Part shown: piece after piece, positions 29,713 to 38,922 of the stretch | Numbering within the stretch: position 1 is the stretch's first letter | Layout of the letters: each line of letters opens with the position of its first letter | Assembly: GCF_015024225.1 (NCBI RefSeq) | Contig: NZ_JACJGM010000028.1 | Location: 1 to 64,000, forward strand | Origin: Nocardioides lijunqiniae | GTDB taxonomy: Bacteria; Actinomycetota; Actinomycetes; Propionibacteriales; Nocardioidaceae | Direction of reading: 5' to 3' | Length of the DNA stretch: 64,000 bases | Notes under the pieces: generated by a model | The model's input: the letters and a program-made list of their open reading frames with translations, nothing else | What the model was told of the DNA's origin: nothing | The model's database searches: none | Made by a program: the position numbers and the translations under genes

Positions 29713-30642
29713 CTACGTGGGGACGGGTCGGCCGCGGGGTCGCGAACGGCGCAGGATCGACCCCGTCCACGGCAGCTGCGCCGGCCTGCGGGACCGGCGC
29801 ACCAGGGCCTCCGCGGCTCGCCGCGCCTCCGCGTCACCCCCGAGGGACCGGCCGGTCTCCCGGACGACGGCGAGCAGGAGGAAGAGGAGGCTGGCGGCCG
29901 CGCCGTGGCGGCGCCGGTAGAGGCGCACGCGGTTGACCGCCTGCATCGCGTACAGCTCGGGGCTCTGCCCGGAGGCGGCACCGATGTGCATGGCGAGGGC
30001 GCGGGGCTCGACGTAGGTCAGGAGACCGTGGTCGCGGGCGCGCAGGCACAGGTCGGTCTCCTCGGAGTACATGAAGAAGGACTCGTCCAGGCCGCCCACG
30101 ACGTCGTAGCAGTCACGGCTGACCAGCATCACCGCCCCGGTCGCCCAGTCGACGGGGTGGCGACCCGCGTAGGCCGCGTCGTCGGTCACCACCTCGCTGA
30201 GCACCGGCCACCGCGACTCCCCGAGGCCGATCGAGCGTGGCAGGGACGGCTCGCGTCGCAGCGACCGGGCGGTGACGCCGTCCTGACCCTGCACCTGCGG
30301 CACGACGACGCCGGCGCCGGTCTCCTCCTGCGCCCGGACGAGCAGCTCGAGGCAGCCGGGCTCGAGGACGCAGTCGGGGTTGAGCATCAGGACCGGGCCG
30401 CTCCCACCGGCAGCCGCGACCCCGCGGTTGAGGCCGGCGGCGTAGCCGTCGTTGGGGGCCCGCACCAGCTGGGCGTCGGCCCGGTCGGCCACCACCGCGC
30501 AGGTGTCGTCGACCGACGCGTTGTCGACGACCACGGTGCGCCACGGCAGGACCCCTGCCGCAGCCGGAAGGCTGTCGAGCAGGGGCCCGATCGTGCGCGC
30601 GCTGTTGTACGTCACGATGACGACGTCGACGCGCTGGCTCAC
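29713..30642 (-). CDS. Glycosyltransferase family 2 (rhamnosyltransferase-like)
   Basis: 309 residues, GTG start. VDVVIVTYNSARTI, VVVDNASVDDT, NDGYAAGLNRG and MLNPDCVLEP match WbbL-type transferases that use dTDP-sugars. GLDESFFMYSEETDLCLRA is the catalytic/acceptor block of this subgroup. A hydrophobic segment (about 250-263) may associate with the membrane. It stands with the beta-helix gene on the minus strand, 39 bp downstream of it. Confidence 0.9.
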   Translation of the reverse strand: MSQRVDVVIVTYNSARTIGPLLDSLPAAAGVLPWRTVVVDNASVDDTCAVVADRADAQLVRAPNDGYAAGLNRGVAAAGGSGPVLMLNPDCVLEPGCLELLVRAQEETGAGVVVPQVQGQDGVTARSLRREPSLPRSIGLGESRWPVLSEVVTDDAAYAGRHPVDWATGAVMLVSRDCYDVVGGLDESFFMYSEETDLCLRARDHGLLTYVEPRALAMHIGAASGQSPELYAMQAVNRVRLYRRRHGAAASLLFLLLAVVRETGRSLGGDAEARRAAEALVRRSRRPAQLPWTGSILRRSRPRGRPVPT

Positions 30643-30681
30643 GGCGCGATCCTACGAGCGGATCGCGGACGCTGCAGCCGA

Positions 30682-31845
30682 TCAGCCGCCGGGGACCACC
30701 GGCCGGCCGGTGGCGTCGTCGACGTTGCCGACCCACTCGACCAGGGCCTGGCGCAGCAGGCCGTAGCCGTAGTAGCCCTTGCCCATCCGGTTGTGGGCGT
30801 AGCGGACGCCGACGATGGTGTCGACCAGGGAGAAGTTGCCGTCGGCGTAGACCGTGTAGCCGCCGCCGAGGAGACGGTTGCGCTCGACCACCACGTTGCG
30901 GATCGGCCCGAAGTAGTTGTCGACCATGACCGCGGACGTCTGGGTGTGGTTGGACATGTCCACGGTGGTGCCGGTGATGCGCACGTCACTCTGTCCACCG
31001 TCGATCTGGATGCCGTCGTAGTGGGGCGCACCCGGGGCATCCAGGTCGTGGATGTAGGAGTCGCGCATCACCGAGCCGGAGCTCGGGACCAGGCCGTTCT
31101 CGGTGCCCTGGATGTCGACGCCGACGAACGTGCCGGGACCGACGATGCCGGAGGAGCCCTCGCTGCCCTCCATCCCCAGACCGTCCACCTCGACGTTCTC
31201 GAACCGCACGTTCCTCGCGCTGTTGGCGATGGTGACGACCCAGAAGGCACTGCCGCGCACCCGGGTGTTCCGCACGGTGACGTTCGAGGCCTTGACCGTG
31301 AGCGTGCCGGCGATGTCCAGCCCGTCGACGACCGCGCCGTCCTCGGTGACGGTGAGGCTCCGGGAGGCGGTGAGCCTCGTGCCCGCCGGCACTCCCGTCG
31401 AGGCGGCGTCCCCGTAGCCGCCCGGCACCGGCGCCGGCTCCGGCGTCGGATCGGGGGTCGGCTCGGGCGTCGGCTCCGGGGTCGGCTCCGGGGTCGGCTC
31501 CGGGGTCGGGGTCGGCTCGGGCGTCGGCTCGGGGCTGGGCTCGGGGCTGGGCTCCGGCGTCGGCTCCGGCTCGGGCGTCGGCTCCGGCTCGGGAGTGGGC
31601 TCGGGCGTCGGGGCCGGCGTCGGGACGGGGCTCGGCGTGGGCGCCGGCCACCACCAGCAGTGACGGCGGCGCGGCCAGCAGTGACGGCGCGCGTCCGACC
31701 GGGTCTCGGCCGACACGCGGCGCTCGGCGACCGAGGACCGGTCCGAGGACCCGTCGGGTGCGGCGCCGACGGGCGCCGCCGCCCAGAGCGAGGCGGCGAC
31801 GATGCTGGCGAGCGCGGCACGGCGCGCCCGGGAGAACGTGGTCAT
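30682..31845 (-). CDS. Secreted right-handed beta-helix protein 1 with Pro-Glu-Pro-Thr linker
   Basis: 387 residues. Signal peptide about 1-29 ending APVGAAP, then an Arg/His/Trp-rich patch ([12 protein letters not shown], 55-66). A rigid Pro-rich linker of PEPT-type repeats runs about 67-141, and residues 142-387 form a parallel beta-helix (right-handed, pectate-lyase-like repeats: [29 protein letters not shown]). No recognisable lyase catalytic triad is evident, so it may bind or cleave polysaccharide. The C-terminal domain is strongly similar to the protein at 37588-38814. The ATG at 31845 gives the signal peptide directly. Confidence 0.85.
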   Translation of the reverse strand: MTTFSRARRAALASIVAASLWAAAPVGAAPDGSSDRSSVAERRVSAETRSDARRHCWPRRRHCWWWPAPTPSPVPTPAPTPEPTPEPEPTPEPEPTPEPSPEPSPEPTPEPTPTPEPTPEPTPEPTPEPTPDPTPEPAPVPGGYGDAASTGVPAGTRLTASRSLTVTEDGAVVDGLDIAGTLTVKASNVTVRNTRVRGSAFWVVTIANSARNVRFENVEVDGLGMEGSEGSSGIVGPGTFVGVDIQGTENGLVPSSGSVMRDSYIHDLDAPGAPHYDGIQIDGGQSDVRITGTTVDMSNHTQTSAVMVDNYFGPIRNVVVERNRLLGGGYTVYADGNFSLVDTIVGVRYAHNRMGKGYYGYGLLRQALVEWVGNVDDATGRPVVPGG

Positions 31846-32150
31846 GTGGTGACTCCGAGGGGGTGTGTGGGTGTCACGCGGTGCCCCCACCCGCGACGTA
31901 CGACCCCGTGCCGCCTGGTGGCGACGAGCCGCGAGGACCGACCCGGTGGGCGGCTTCCTGCGGCAGCAGGATCATGGGCAGGCTGCCCTGGTGGTTGCTC
32001 CAACGAACCCGCTCGGACGGGAGAGCGCAAATTGCCGGACGGGGCGCGATCGTCCCTCCGATCGGCGGCAACAGGCGTGTCACCAGGGCAAACGCGAACC
32101 CGGCACGGGTGCTTCTCGGCACCGATTTACCCAATGTTGAGGACGCCGGC
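31846..32150. other. 305-bp intergenic region upstream of beta-helix gene 1
   Basis: No convincing gene; the 86-codon minus frame at 31874-32134 has no family likeness and poor codon pattern. Two AT-richer patches stand out: GCAAATTGCC near 32028 and GATTTACCCAATG near 32123. Read on the minus strand they are plausible promoter or operator positions for the beta-helix gene, implying a long leader. A short GGCAGC...GCTGCC inverted repeat is at 31962-31987. Confidence 0.5.
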
Positions 32151-33413
32151 TCAGCGCTCCCCCGCGGGCTGCGCCGGGCCCAGGTCCGCGACCGCGACCG
32201 CGGCGGGGGGCGGGAGCCCGGGCGCCGGCGGACCCGCCCGGCGGGCGGCGTGGGTGGTCAGCAGGTCCCGCCAGGCCGCCCACGAGCGCCGGGTGAGGAA
32301 CGGTCGCTCGAAGACCAGGTGGAAGAGCCAGCACGTGACCAGCACGATCGGTCCCGCGGTCGCCAGCAGCAGGGCCAGCCTGGCGCCCGGCGAGAGCTCG
32401 GGCCGCGAGACCCCGAAGTGCCACACCAGCCACAGGATCGGCGCGTGGACGAGGTAGATGCTGTAGCTGTAGGCGCCCACCCCCACCAGCACCCGGCTGC
32501 CGAGGAGCCGCGCGGCCGCGTGACCGCGCCCGACCGCCAGCGCACCGATGGCTGCGGCGACCGCCGCGCCGACGAGGAGGTCGACCCAGAAGAAGTGGTC
32601 CACGACCCACACGGAGCCCTGGGCGCGGCACAGGGCGATGAACGCCACGGCCAGCACGACGCCGACGGGGAGCAGGACCCGGGTCCACCGGAGGTCGGCG
32701 GCCGGACGGAGCAGGCCCGCGGCCAGCACGCCCATCGCGAACAGCGCGATGTACTGCGGCGTGATGTTCAGGAAGCGCTCGAAGGGGCTCAGGCTCACGG
32801 CGAGCAGGTAGCCCGCGAGCACGAGGAGGAGGGTGCCCGCGAAGGTCCGGCTCATCCCCAGGCGACGCGACAGGTACAGCATCACGGGGAACAGGAAGTA
32901 GATCTGCCACTCGACGGCGATCGACCAGAAGGCGCCGTTCGGCTTCGCGCTGTCGACGACGTCCTGGAGCATCACGGCGTGGACGACGATCGCCTTGAGG
33001 TCCACCGCGTCCCCGGTCCGGTCGGCCGTCACCACCCCGAACACCACGCACGAGAGGGCCAGCGCCGCCCAGTACGTCGGGAGGATGCGCCATCCGCGGC
33101 GGGCGATGAACTGCGCGCTCGACCCGGGCAGGTGCAGGTCGCGGCGCATCGGGGCGATCGCGAGGGAGAACCCCGAGACGACGATGAAGACCGAGACGGC
33201 CATGTGCCCGTAGAGCATCCATCCCAGCCAGGAGGGCCCGACGTTGCGGGGGAAGCCGGGGTAGGCCAGGAGCCAGGAGTGGTGGACGACCACGAACATC
33301 GCCGCGACCGCCCGGATCCCGTCCAGGTAGTCGAAGCGTGCGGGGACGAGCCGTCCGGCCTCGTCCGCCGGCAGCGGCGTGGCCGCGCTCGCTCGTCCGA
33401 TCCCTGTGGCCAC
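32151..33413 (-). CDS. Membrane O-acyltransferase (acyltransferase 3, OafA/OatA type)
   Basis: 420 residues with about 10 transmembrane segments. LDGIRAVAAMFVVVHHSW carries the family His and Arg-bearing first helix, FIVVSGFSLA and FWSIAVEWQIYFLFP are core blocks, and YSYSIYLVHAPI is the late helix motif. It transfers acetyl or other acyl groups to surface glycans. GTG 33413 follows an AGGG ribosome site. The frame remains open upstream to 34193 but that part has no similarity. Divergent from the FkbM gene. Likely decorates the polysaccharide made by this locus. Confidence 0.92.
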   Translation of the reverse strand: MATGIGRASAATPLPADEAGRLVPARFDYLDGIRAVAAMFVVVHHSWLLAYPGFPRNVGPSWLGWMLYGHMAVSVFIVVSGFSLAIAPMRRDLHLPGSSAQFIARRGWRILPTYWAALALSCVVFGVVTADRTGDAVDLKAIVVHAVMLQDVVDSAKPNGAFWSIAVEWQIYFLFPVMLYLSRRLGMSRTFAGTLLLVLAGYLLAVSLSPFERFLNITPQYIALFAMGVLAAGLLRPAADLRWTRVLLPVGVVLAVAFIALCRAQGSVWVVDHFFWVDLLVGAAVAAAIGALAVGRGHAAARLLGSRVLVGVGAYSYSIYLVHAPILWLVWHFGVSRPELSPGARLALLLATAGPIVLVTCWLFHLVFERPFLTRRSWAAWRDLLTTHAARRAGPPAPGLPPPAAVAVADLGPAQPAGER

Positions 33414-33651
33414 GCGGCACCCTGTCCCTCTGCCCGTCCCCCAGCCGGTCCGCCGACCCGGCGGACCCTGAGGCTCGAGCGAGACGCTACGGCGGACGCA
33501 CCCGCAGGGTCCGGCGTCCGTGCGGCGCTTAGACAATTTTGGGGATGTCGAGGCCGTTGCGCCGGCTCGCCGGGGGCCGCGCCGGAGACTGGGCGACGAG
33601 CGCAGCCCCGTCGGGCCGCCTCGACACCATCGGCGAGCGAGGGGATCTGTC
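33414..33651. promoter_or_regulatory. Divergent promoter region of acyltransferase and FkbM operons
   Basis: A 238-bp gap between divergent starts. The only AT-rich island is TTAGACAATTTTGGGGATG near 33530-33548, the most A/T-dense stretch of the neighbourhood and a likely promoter or regulator site. No defined -35/-10 pair with good spacing can be assigned by eye. Confidence 0.45.
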
Positions 33652-34671
33652 GTGGAACGGTCCGGGCAGCTGCGGCCTGGCGTGCGGGACGCGCGCCGCC
33701 GGCCGCCGGGCGGCCTCCGCCGTCGCTCGCGCAGCCTGGCGCAGGCATGGGACAAGCTCCGGTGGGGCGCCCGGGTCGTCGGCCCCGGGCCGGCCCTCGC
33801 CGGCGGCGCCCGGCTGGTGCTGCTCCGCCTCGGACGCAGGGAGCGAGCCCGGGTCCGGCTGCGCTCGGGCGCGACCATCGGCTTCGACGTCGCCTCCCAG
33901 CTGCCGCCGGCTCTCGTCATGTTCCGCACGCTCATCGACCCCGAGTTCCGCTTCCTCTCCGAGGTCGCCGATCCCGACTGGGTCGTCGTGGACGTCGGGG
34001 CCGCGATCGGGCAGTTCTCGGTCTTCGCCGCACGGCTCCCGGTCGGTGAGGTGCACGCGTTCGAGCCCAGCAGCGGCAACGTGTCCTCGCTACGAGGCAA
34101 CCTCGAGGACAACCGTCTCGGCGACCGGGTCCACGTGCACCAGGTGGCCCTCTCCGACCGGGTCGGGGAGCAGTCGTTCGCCACCCAGGGCAACAGCTAC
34201 CTGAGCCGGCTCGACCGCCCCGACCCGGAGGGTCAGGGTCAGGCCTCGGAGCTGGTCGCCGTGCGCACGCTCACGGACGAGGTCGAGCGGCTGGGGCTGT
34301 CCCGGGTCTCGGTCCTCAAGGTCAACGTCGCCGGCTACGAGCCCGAGGTGCTGGGCGGTGCCACGGCGCTGCTCGCCCGCGGCGCCGCCTCCATCCTCGT
34401 GCTCCTCATCGGCGAGCGCTCGATCCCGTGGTACCGGCGGTGCCGCGCCTGGGGCTACCGCTTCTTCTTCTACTCCCCCGACGACCGGGTCCTGCACGAG
34501 GTGGAGGACCTCACGCTGAGCGCCCTGGAGCGCCCGCCCTGGCCGGCCCGGCACGTCATCGCGATCCATGCCGACTCGCTGGCGGGGTTGGACCTCGCGG
34601 CGGCGGGCATCTCGCTGCGGACCTCCGACCACGACGGAACCTGCGGTGCTCAGCGTGCGTCAGCACGGTGA
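33652..34671 (+). CDS. FkbM-family methyltransferase
   Basis: 339 residues from GTG 33652 (GAGGGGA upstream). The SAM-binding core begins VVVDVGAAIGQFSVFAA with VHAFEPSSGN as motif II. The usual LKxDxEGxE block reads LKVNVAGYEPEVLGGA, lacking both acidic residues, so catalysis may be changed or the residue roles shifted. The family methylates sugar hydroxyls. It heads the operon with two Wzz-like genes and the polymerase, suggesting capping or decoration of the polysaccharide. Confidence 0.82.
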   Translation: MERSGQLRPGVRDARRRPPGGLRRRSRSLAQAWDKLRWGARVVGPGPALAGGARLVLLRLGRRERARVRLRSGATIGFDVASQLPPALVMFRTLIDPEFRFLSEVADPDWVVVDVGAAIGQFSVFAARLPVGEVHAFEPSSGNVSSLRGNLEDNRLGDRVHVHQVALSDRVGEQSFATQGNSYLSRLDRPDPEGQGQASELVAVRTLTDEVERLGLSRVSVLKVNVAGYEPEVLGGATALLARGAASILVLLIGERSIPWYRRCRAWGYRFFFYSPDDRVLHEVEDLTLSALERPPWPARHVIAIHADSLAGLDLAAAGISLRTSDHDGTCGAQRASAR

Positions 34672-35449
34672 CGACCGGGCGGCGACGAACGCCCCGGCGG
34701 CGCCCGTGCGGCGCCGCCTCCTGGTCCTGGCGCTCGCGATCGGCGGCCTCGTGATGACGGCCCTCGCGACGAGCGCGGTGGGCTCCGCGCAGGGCGTCTA
34801 CGTCGGCAAGGTCGAGGTGGTGGTCCACCTGCCCCGGACCCTGGCGGTGCCCAACCCGCTGGCCACCTCCAACCAGGAGGCCGTGCGCTTCGCCGCGCTG
34901 GTCGCCGAGGTCGCCACCAACGGCGAGGAGGTCCCGCGGGTCACCAACCAGTCGCTGACCCTCGCCGACCAGGGGCTGCGGCACGAGACCATGATCAGCC
35001 TGGTCAACCTCGGCGGGCAGTGGGCCAACGACTTCAGCCGGCCGTTCATCCGGGTGGAGGCCGTGGACGAGAGCCCCCAGGGCGTCTCCCGACGCCTGGA
35101 GGAGGGGATCGCGCGGGTGACCCGGGCCCTGGACCGGCTGCAGGACGACGCCGGCGTGCCGCCGCGGACGCGGGCCACCGCGAGCAGCGTGCCGGCGGTG
35201 CCCCAGGTGCGCTACGCGCCCACCCACCGCGAGCGCGCCATGGTCGCGACCGCGCTGCTGGGGCTGCTGCTCACCGTCGTGGCGTGCCGTCTCGGCACCC
35301 GCAGGCTCGACGGCCGTCGGGGGCGGCACCAGGCGTCCTCCGACCCCGGGGGCGGCCCACCGCCCCGCACGTCCGTGACGACCACGCCTGCCGCGCCGCA
35401 CCGGCTCGGTCAGGCCTCATGGGGACAAGGTGATCCACATGGCATCTGA
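34646..35449 (+). CDS. Wzz-like two-span membrane protein 1
   Basis: 267 residues with GTG 34646 (alternative GTG 34655), overlapping the FkbM gene by 26 bases. One membrane span near the N terminus (about 24-44, LLVLALAIGGLVMTALATS), a periplasmic domain with a predicted helical middle, and a second span near 198-214 (MVATALLGLLLTVVAC), then an Arg- and Pro-rich cytoplasmic tail. The topology is that of polysaccharide co-polymerases that set chain length, but no tyrosine-kinase domain and no clear Wzz Pro-rich motif are present. Function inferred from topology and position. Confidence 0.6.
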   Translation: MLSVRQHGDDRAATNAPAAPVRRRLLVLALAIGGLVMTALATSAVGSAQGVYVGKVEVVVHLPRTLAVPNPLATSNQEAVRFAALVAEVATNGEEVPRVTNQSLTLADQGLRHETMISLVNLGGQWANDFSRPFIRVEAVDESPQGVSRRLEEGIARVTRALDRLQDDAGVPPRTRATASSVPAVPQVRYAPTHRERAMVATALLGLLLTVVACRLGTRRLDGRRGRHQASSDPGGGPPPRTSVTTTPAAPHRLGQASWGQGDPHGI

Positions 35450-36176
35450 TGCCGAGGCAGTGAGGTTCAACGGGGTCCTGGGCCTGGTGACACGGCGGTG
35501 GTACTTCGTCATCGCCGGGCTGCTGGTGACCCTCCCGCTCACCCATCTCGCGACGCAGCGCGTCTCCCCGGTCTACACGATGAAGGCGAGCGTGGTGCTC
35601 CTCGCGCCGGAGAAGACCGTCGGACCCGGTGGCAACCCCTACCTGGTGATGGGCGGCCTCGAGGCGGCGGTGGACGTCGCCGCCGCGGGACTCTCCTCCG
35701 ACCCGGTCCAGGAGCGGCTCGCGGGCACCGGCGCCGTCTCCGGCCTCGTGGAGCGCGACACCGGCACGGCCGCCCCGATCCTCCTCGTCACCGTCGAGGC
35801 ACCGTCGGCGGCGTCGGCCGCAGCCGGGCTCGAGGTGCTGGTCGACCAGGTCCCCGCCACGCTCTCGACCATCCAGTCCTCGGCCGGCGTCGAGGACCGG
35901 CAGCTCATCCGCTCCGAGGTCATCGCCTCCTCGAGGCAGCCGGCGGTCTCCTACCGGCCGCAGCTCCGGGCCGCGCTCATGGTGCTGGCGGCGGGGGTGG
36001 CGGCGACCCTGATGCTGACGGCGCTGGCCGACAGCCTGCTGCTGCGCAGGCGCCGCCGGCGCGCGCGGTCGGCGGAGCACGCCGTGCCCCAGCTGCGGAT
36101 GACCGAGGAGCCGGACGACGCCGACGGTCGCGACGGGGTCGCCGACCTCACGGCCGCGCGTGGCCGGAAGCCCTGA
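35439..36176 (+). CDS. Wzz-like two-span membrane protein 2
   Basis: 245 residues. ATG 35439 follows a GGTGAT ribosome site inside the preceding gene. Spans at about 19-37 (YFVIAGLLVTLPLTHLA) and 180-203 (LRAALMVLAAGVAATLMLT) bracket an extracytoplasmic domain, with a charged C-terminal tail. N-terminal VTRRWYFVIAGL is like bacterial chain-length determinant/co-polymerase proteins. No kinase domain. Pairs with the preceding gene, possibly as heteromeric co-polymerase for the Wzy-like protein that follows. Confidence 0.65.
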   Translation: MASDAEAVRFNGVLGLVTRRWYFVIAGLLVTLPLTHLATQRVSPVYTMKASVVLLAPEKTVGPGGNPYLVMGGLEAAVDVAAAGLSSDPVQERLAGTGAVSGLVERDTGTAAPILLVTVEAPSAASAAAGLEVLVDQVPATLSTIQSSAGVEDRQLIRSEVIASSRQPAVSYRPQLRAALMVLAAGVAATLMLTALADSLLLRRRRRRARSAEHAVPQLRMTEEPDDADGRDGVADLTAARGRKP

Positions 36177-36179
36177 GCG

Positions 36180-37580
36180 ATGGGGTGGCAACGCGTCCTG
36201 GAGATGGTCACCGGGCTGCTGCTGCTCCGTCGGCTGCGCGACGCCGTCGTCCGCTGGGCGGAGGAGCACGACGTCGACGGCGTCGACTTCCTCACGCTGT
36301 ACGTCGTCGTGCTCTTCGCCATCCCGGCCAGCCTGGTGGCGGCACCGCTGGGGGCCGCCGGCACCCCGGCCGGGATGCTCGCCCTGGTGGGAGCGTGCTG
36401 CTGGTTCCTCGACCGGATCTCCCGGGTCGACCGCCCGCTCGCCCGTCCCCACCCGGTGCGGACCGTGGGGACGCTGTTCGTCCTCGGGGTCCTGGCGAGC
36501 TACGTCGCGGCGATGTCGCGCCCGATCACCGGCACCGAGCTCAACAGCATCCACACGGCGCTGATCATGCTGGGCGGGTGGGCCGGCCTGGTCGTGATCG
36601 CCGCCGACGGCGTCACCAGCCACGACCGGATCACCCTGCTCGTGCGGCGACTGGTCGTCGGCGTCGGGGCGTGCGCCACCGTGGGGATCGTGCAGTTCGT
36701 GACCGGGCAGGCGCTCACGGACCGCCTGTCGATCCCCGGGCTGTCGGTCAACACGATCCTCCCGACCGTGGCACCCCGCGACGGCTTCAGCCGGGCGATC
36801 GGCACCACGATCAACCCCATCGAGTTCGGGGTGGTGATGGCCGCGATGCTGCCCCTGTGCGTCCACGTCGGCCTGCACGGCACCGGGGGCCTGGTGCGTC
36901 GCTGGTGGCCGACCCTCGTCGTCGTGCTCGCCGTCCCCTTCGCCAACTCGCGGTCGGGGTTCCTGGCGCTGCTCGCCGCGCTCCTGGTCATCTTCCCGCT
37001 GTGGCCGGCCCCGGTGCGCCTGCGCGCCTGCATCGTGGGCGCGTTCGGCACCGTCGGGCTCTTCCTGCTCGTGCCCGGCATGCTCGGCACGATCACCAGC
37101 ATGTTCAGCGGTCTCTCCAGCGACCCGACCACCACCTCGCGCACGGGCAGCTACGAGCTCGGCTGGGCCTTCATCGAGCACGCGCCGCTCTTCGGGCGCG
37201 GGTTCATGACGTTCCTGCCGCCGTACCGGGTCATCGACAACCAGTACCTCGGGCTCCTCATCGACACCGGTCTGGTCGGCACGCTCGCGCTCGTGGCGAC
37301 CTTCCTCACCGGGATCGGCGTGGCGCTGACCGTCCGCCGCCGGACCGCGTCCCCCGAGCTGCGGTCGCTGGCGGCGGCGCTCGCGGCGGGGATCAGCGGC
37401 CTGACCCTCAGCTATGCGTTCTTCGACGCGCTGACGTTCCCGACCGCCGCGGCCGTCACGGCCCTCTTGCTCGGCCTGGTGGACGCGCTCTGGAGGATCG
37501 TGAGCGCGGAGCGCTCCCCCACGCCGGTGCCCGCACCGATTCCGGCGACGCGTGCGCGCGACGGTGCGGCCGGCCCCTGA
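36180..37580 (+). CDS. O-antigen polymerase/ligase-like membrane protein (Wzy_C)
   Basis: 466 residues, about 11 to 12 transmembrane segments. A long extracytoplasmic loop between late helices has the RTGSYELGWAFIEHAPLFGRG block typical of Wzy/WaaL (Wzy_C) proteins, and the NSRSGFLALLAAL helix is another family mark. It would polymerise or ligate the lipid-linked repeat units flipped by the Wzx protein. Three bases separate it from the Wzz-like gene. It ends 7 bp from the convergent beta-helix gene. Confidence 0.87.
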   Translation: MGWQRVLEMVTGLLLLRRLRDAVVRWAEEHDVDGVDFLTLYVVVLFAIPASLVAAPLGAAGTPAGMLALVGACCWFLDRISRVDRPLARPHPVRTVGTLFVLGVLASYVAAMSRPITGTELNSIHTALIMLGGWAGLVVIAADGVTSHDRITLLVRRLVVGVGACATVGIVQFVTGQALTDRLSIPGLSVNTILPTVAPRDGFSRAIGTTINPIEFGVVMAAMLPLCVHVGLHGTGGLVRRWWPTLVVVLAVPFANSRSGFLALLAALLVIFPLWPAPVRLRACIVGAFGTVGLFLLVPGMLGTITSMFSGLSSDPTTTSRTGSYELGWAFIEHAPLFGRGFMTFLPPYRVIDNQYLGLLIDTGLVGTLALVATFLTGIGVALTVRRRTASPELRSLAAALAAGISGLTLSYAFFDALTFPTAAAVTALLLGLVDALWRIVSAERSPTPVPAPIPATRARDGAAGP

Positions 37581-37587
37581 GGCTGCC

Positions 37588-38814
37588 TCAGCTCGAGCCG
37601 GGCACCCGCACCCGCGCGCCGGTCCGGTCGACGACGTTGCCGGACCACCGCACCCGCGCGTTCCTGACCAGGTGGTAGCCGTAGTAGCCCCGCACGAGCC
37701 TGTTCCCGGCGTAGGTGACCGTCCGGATGCCGTCGGAGTCGGAGAAGGCGCCGTCGGCGTAGACCGTGAAGCCCCCGCCCATCAGGAGGTTCCGGGTGAC
37801 GGAGACGTCCGAGACGGCTCCGAAGTAGTTGTCGATCATCACCGCGGACGTCTGCGTCTGGTCCGAGACGTCGACGGTGCTGGTGGTCACCGAGATGTCC
37901 CTCACCCCACCGTCGATCTGGATCCCGTCGTAGTGCGGGGACCCCGGTGCGGCCAGGCCATGGACGTAGGAGCGCCGGACCCGCGTGCCGGACCCCGGGA
38001 CGAGGCCGTTCTCGACCCCGGTGACCCGGGTCCGGATGATCGTGGGCGATCCCCCGACGATGCCGGAGGAGCCCGCCTGCCCGCGCATCCCGAGCCCGTC
38101 CACCTCGACGTCCTTGATGACCACGTCGGAGGCCGCCCGGTCCACCGTGACGACCCAGAAGCCCGACCCCCGGATCCGGGTGTTGCGGACGACGACGCGC
38201 GACGCCTTGATCGTCAGGGTGCCCCGGATGTCGAGCCCGTCGATGACCGTGCCCGGCCGGGTGACCGTGACGGAGCCGGAGGCCCGCAGCCGGGTGCCTC
38301 GCGGCACCCCGGTCGTGGCTGCCGACGGGAGCCCGCAGGCCGTGGGCCTCCAGGCGCACCCGGCGCGCGAGGTGACGTCGACGACCTGGCTGCGTCCGAG
38401 ACGTCGCCCGCCGGCGCGGAGGACGGCGTGCACCCGGTGCTGCCCCGGACGCAGGCGACGCAGGTCGAGCACGACCCGGACCCGGCGGCCGGCCCTCGTG
38501 GGCGCCGAGGCCAGGACCCGGCTGCCGCTGCGCAGCACGACCCGCCCCGCGGGGACCCGGCCACCGGGCGCGGTCACGGTCACGACGGCGCGAGCCCTCC
38601 GCTGGTCCGAGACCCGACGGGCCATCCTCAGCCCGACCACGGCGCCGCCGGCCCGGGAGACCTCGGGGCCGGTCCGGGTGAGGTCGTCGGGGGCTCCCGA
38701 CCAGCTCGGGGCCGGGACAGCGGCCAGGGCGGCGGCCAGGGCGGCGGCGGTCGCCGTGAGGACGACCAGCGCCGACCTGAGGGGGCGAGGGGGCATCCGG
38801 TCGTGCTGGCGCAC
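37588..38814 (-). CDS. Secreted right-handed beta-helix protein 2
   Basis: 408 residues from GTG 38814, which has GGAGG six bases upstream; ATG 38796 is the alternative. Signal peptide with Ala/Val/Leu-rich core (about 14-35). An Ig-like or cell-wall-binding-like beta domain spans about 60-155 (VTVTAPGGRVPAGRVVLRSG region). The C-terminal 220 residues are a parallel beta-helix closely similar to the 30682-31845 product ([50 protein letters not shown]). Here a beta domain replaces the Pro-rich linker. Likely a polysaccharide-binding or -processing partner of the locus. Confidence 0.85.
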   Translation of the reverse strand: MRQHDRMPPRPLRSALVVLTATAAALAAALAAVPAPSWSGAPDDLTRTGPEVSRAGGAVVGLRMARRVSDQRRARAVVTVTAPGGRVPAGRVVLRSGSRVLASAPTRAGRRVRVVLDLRRLRPGQHRVHAVLRAGGRRLGRSQVVDVTSRAGCAWRPTACGLPSAATTGVPRGTRLRASGSVTVTRPGTVIDGLDIRGTLTIKASRVVVRNTRIRGSGFWVVTVDRAASDVVIKDVEVDGLGMRGQAGSSGIVGGSPTIIRTRVTGVENGLVPGSGTRVRRSYVHGLAAPGSPHYDGIQIDGGVRDISVTTSTVDVSDQTQTSAVMIDNYFGAVSDVSVTRNLLMGGGFTVYADGAFSDSDGIRTVTYAGNRLVRGYYGYHLVRNARVRWSGNVVDRTGARVRVPGSS

Positions 38815-38922
38815 TCGGACCTCCAGGGGCGTCGGGTCAGCCGCGCAGGGCGTGGGTCGCGCCTCAACGTACACCGCTGCGCGCCAAGCCCCTCCTCCTC
38901 GCGCACCGCCCGAGGCCGTGCG

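Noticed and set aside
31874..32134. 86-codon minus frame upstream of beta-helix gene 1
   Set aside because: No family likeness or codon bias; more likely leader/promoter DNA.
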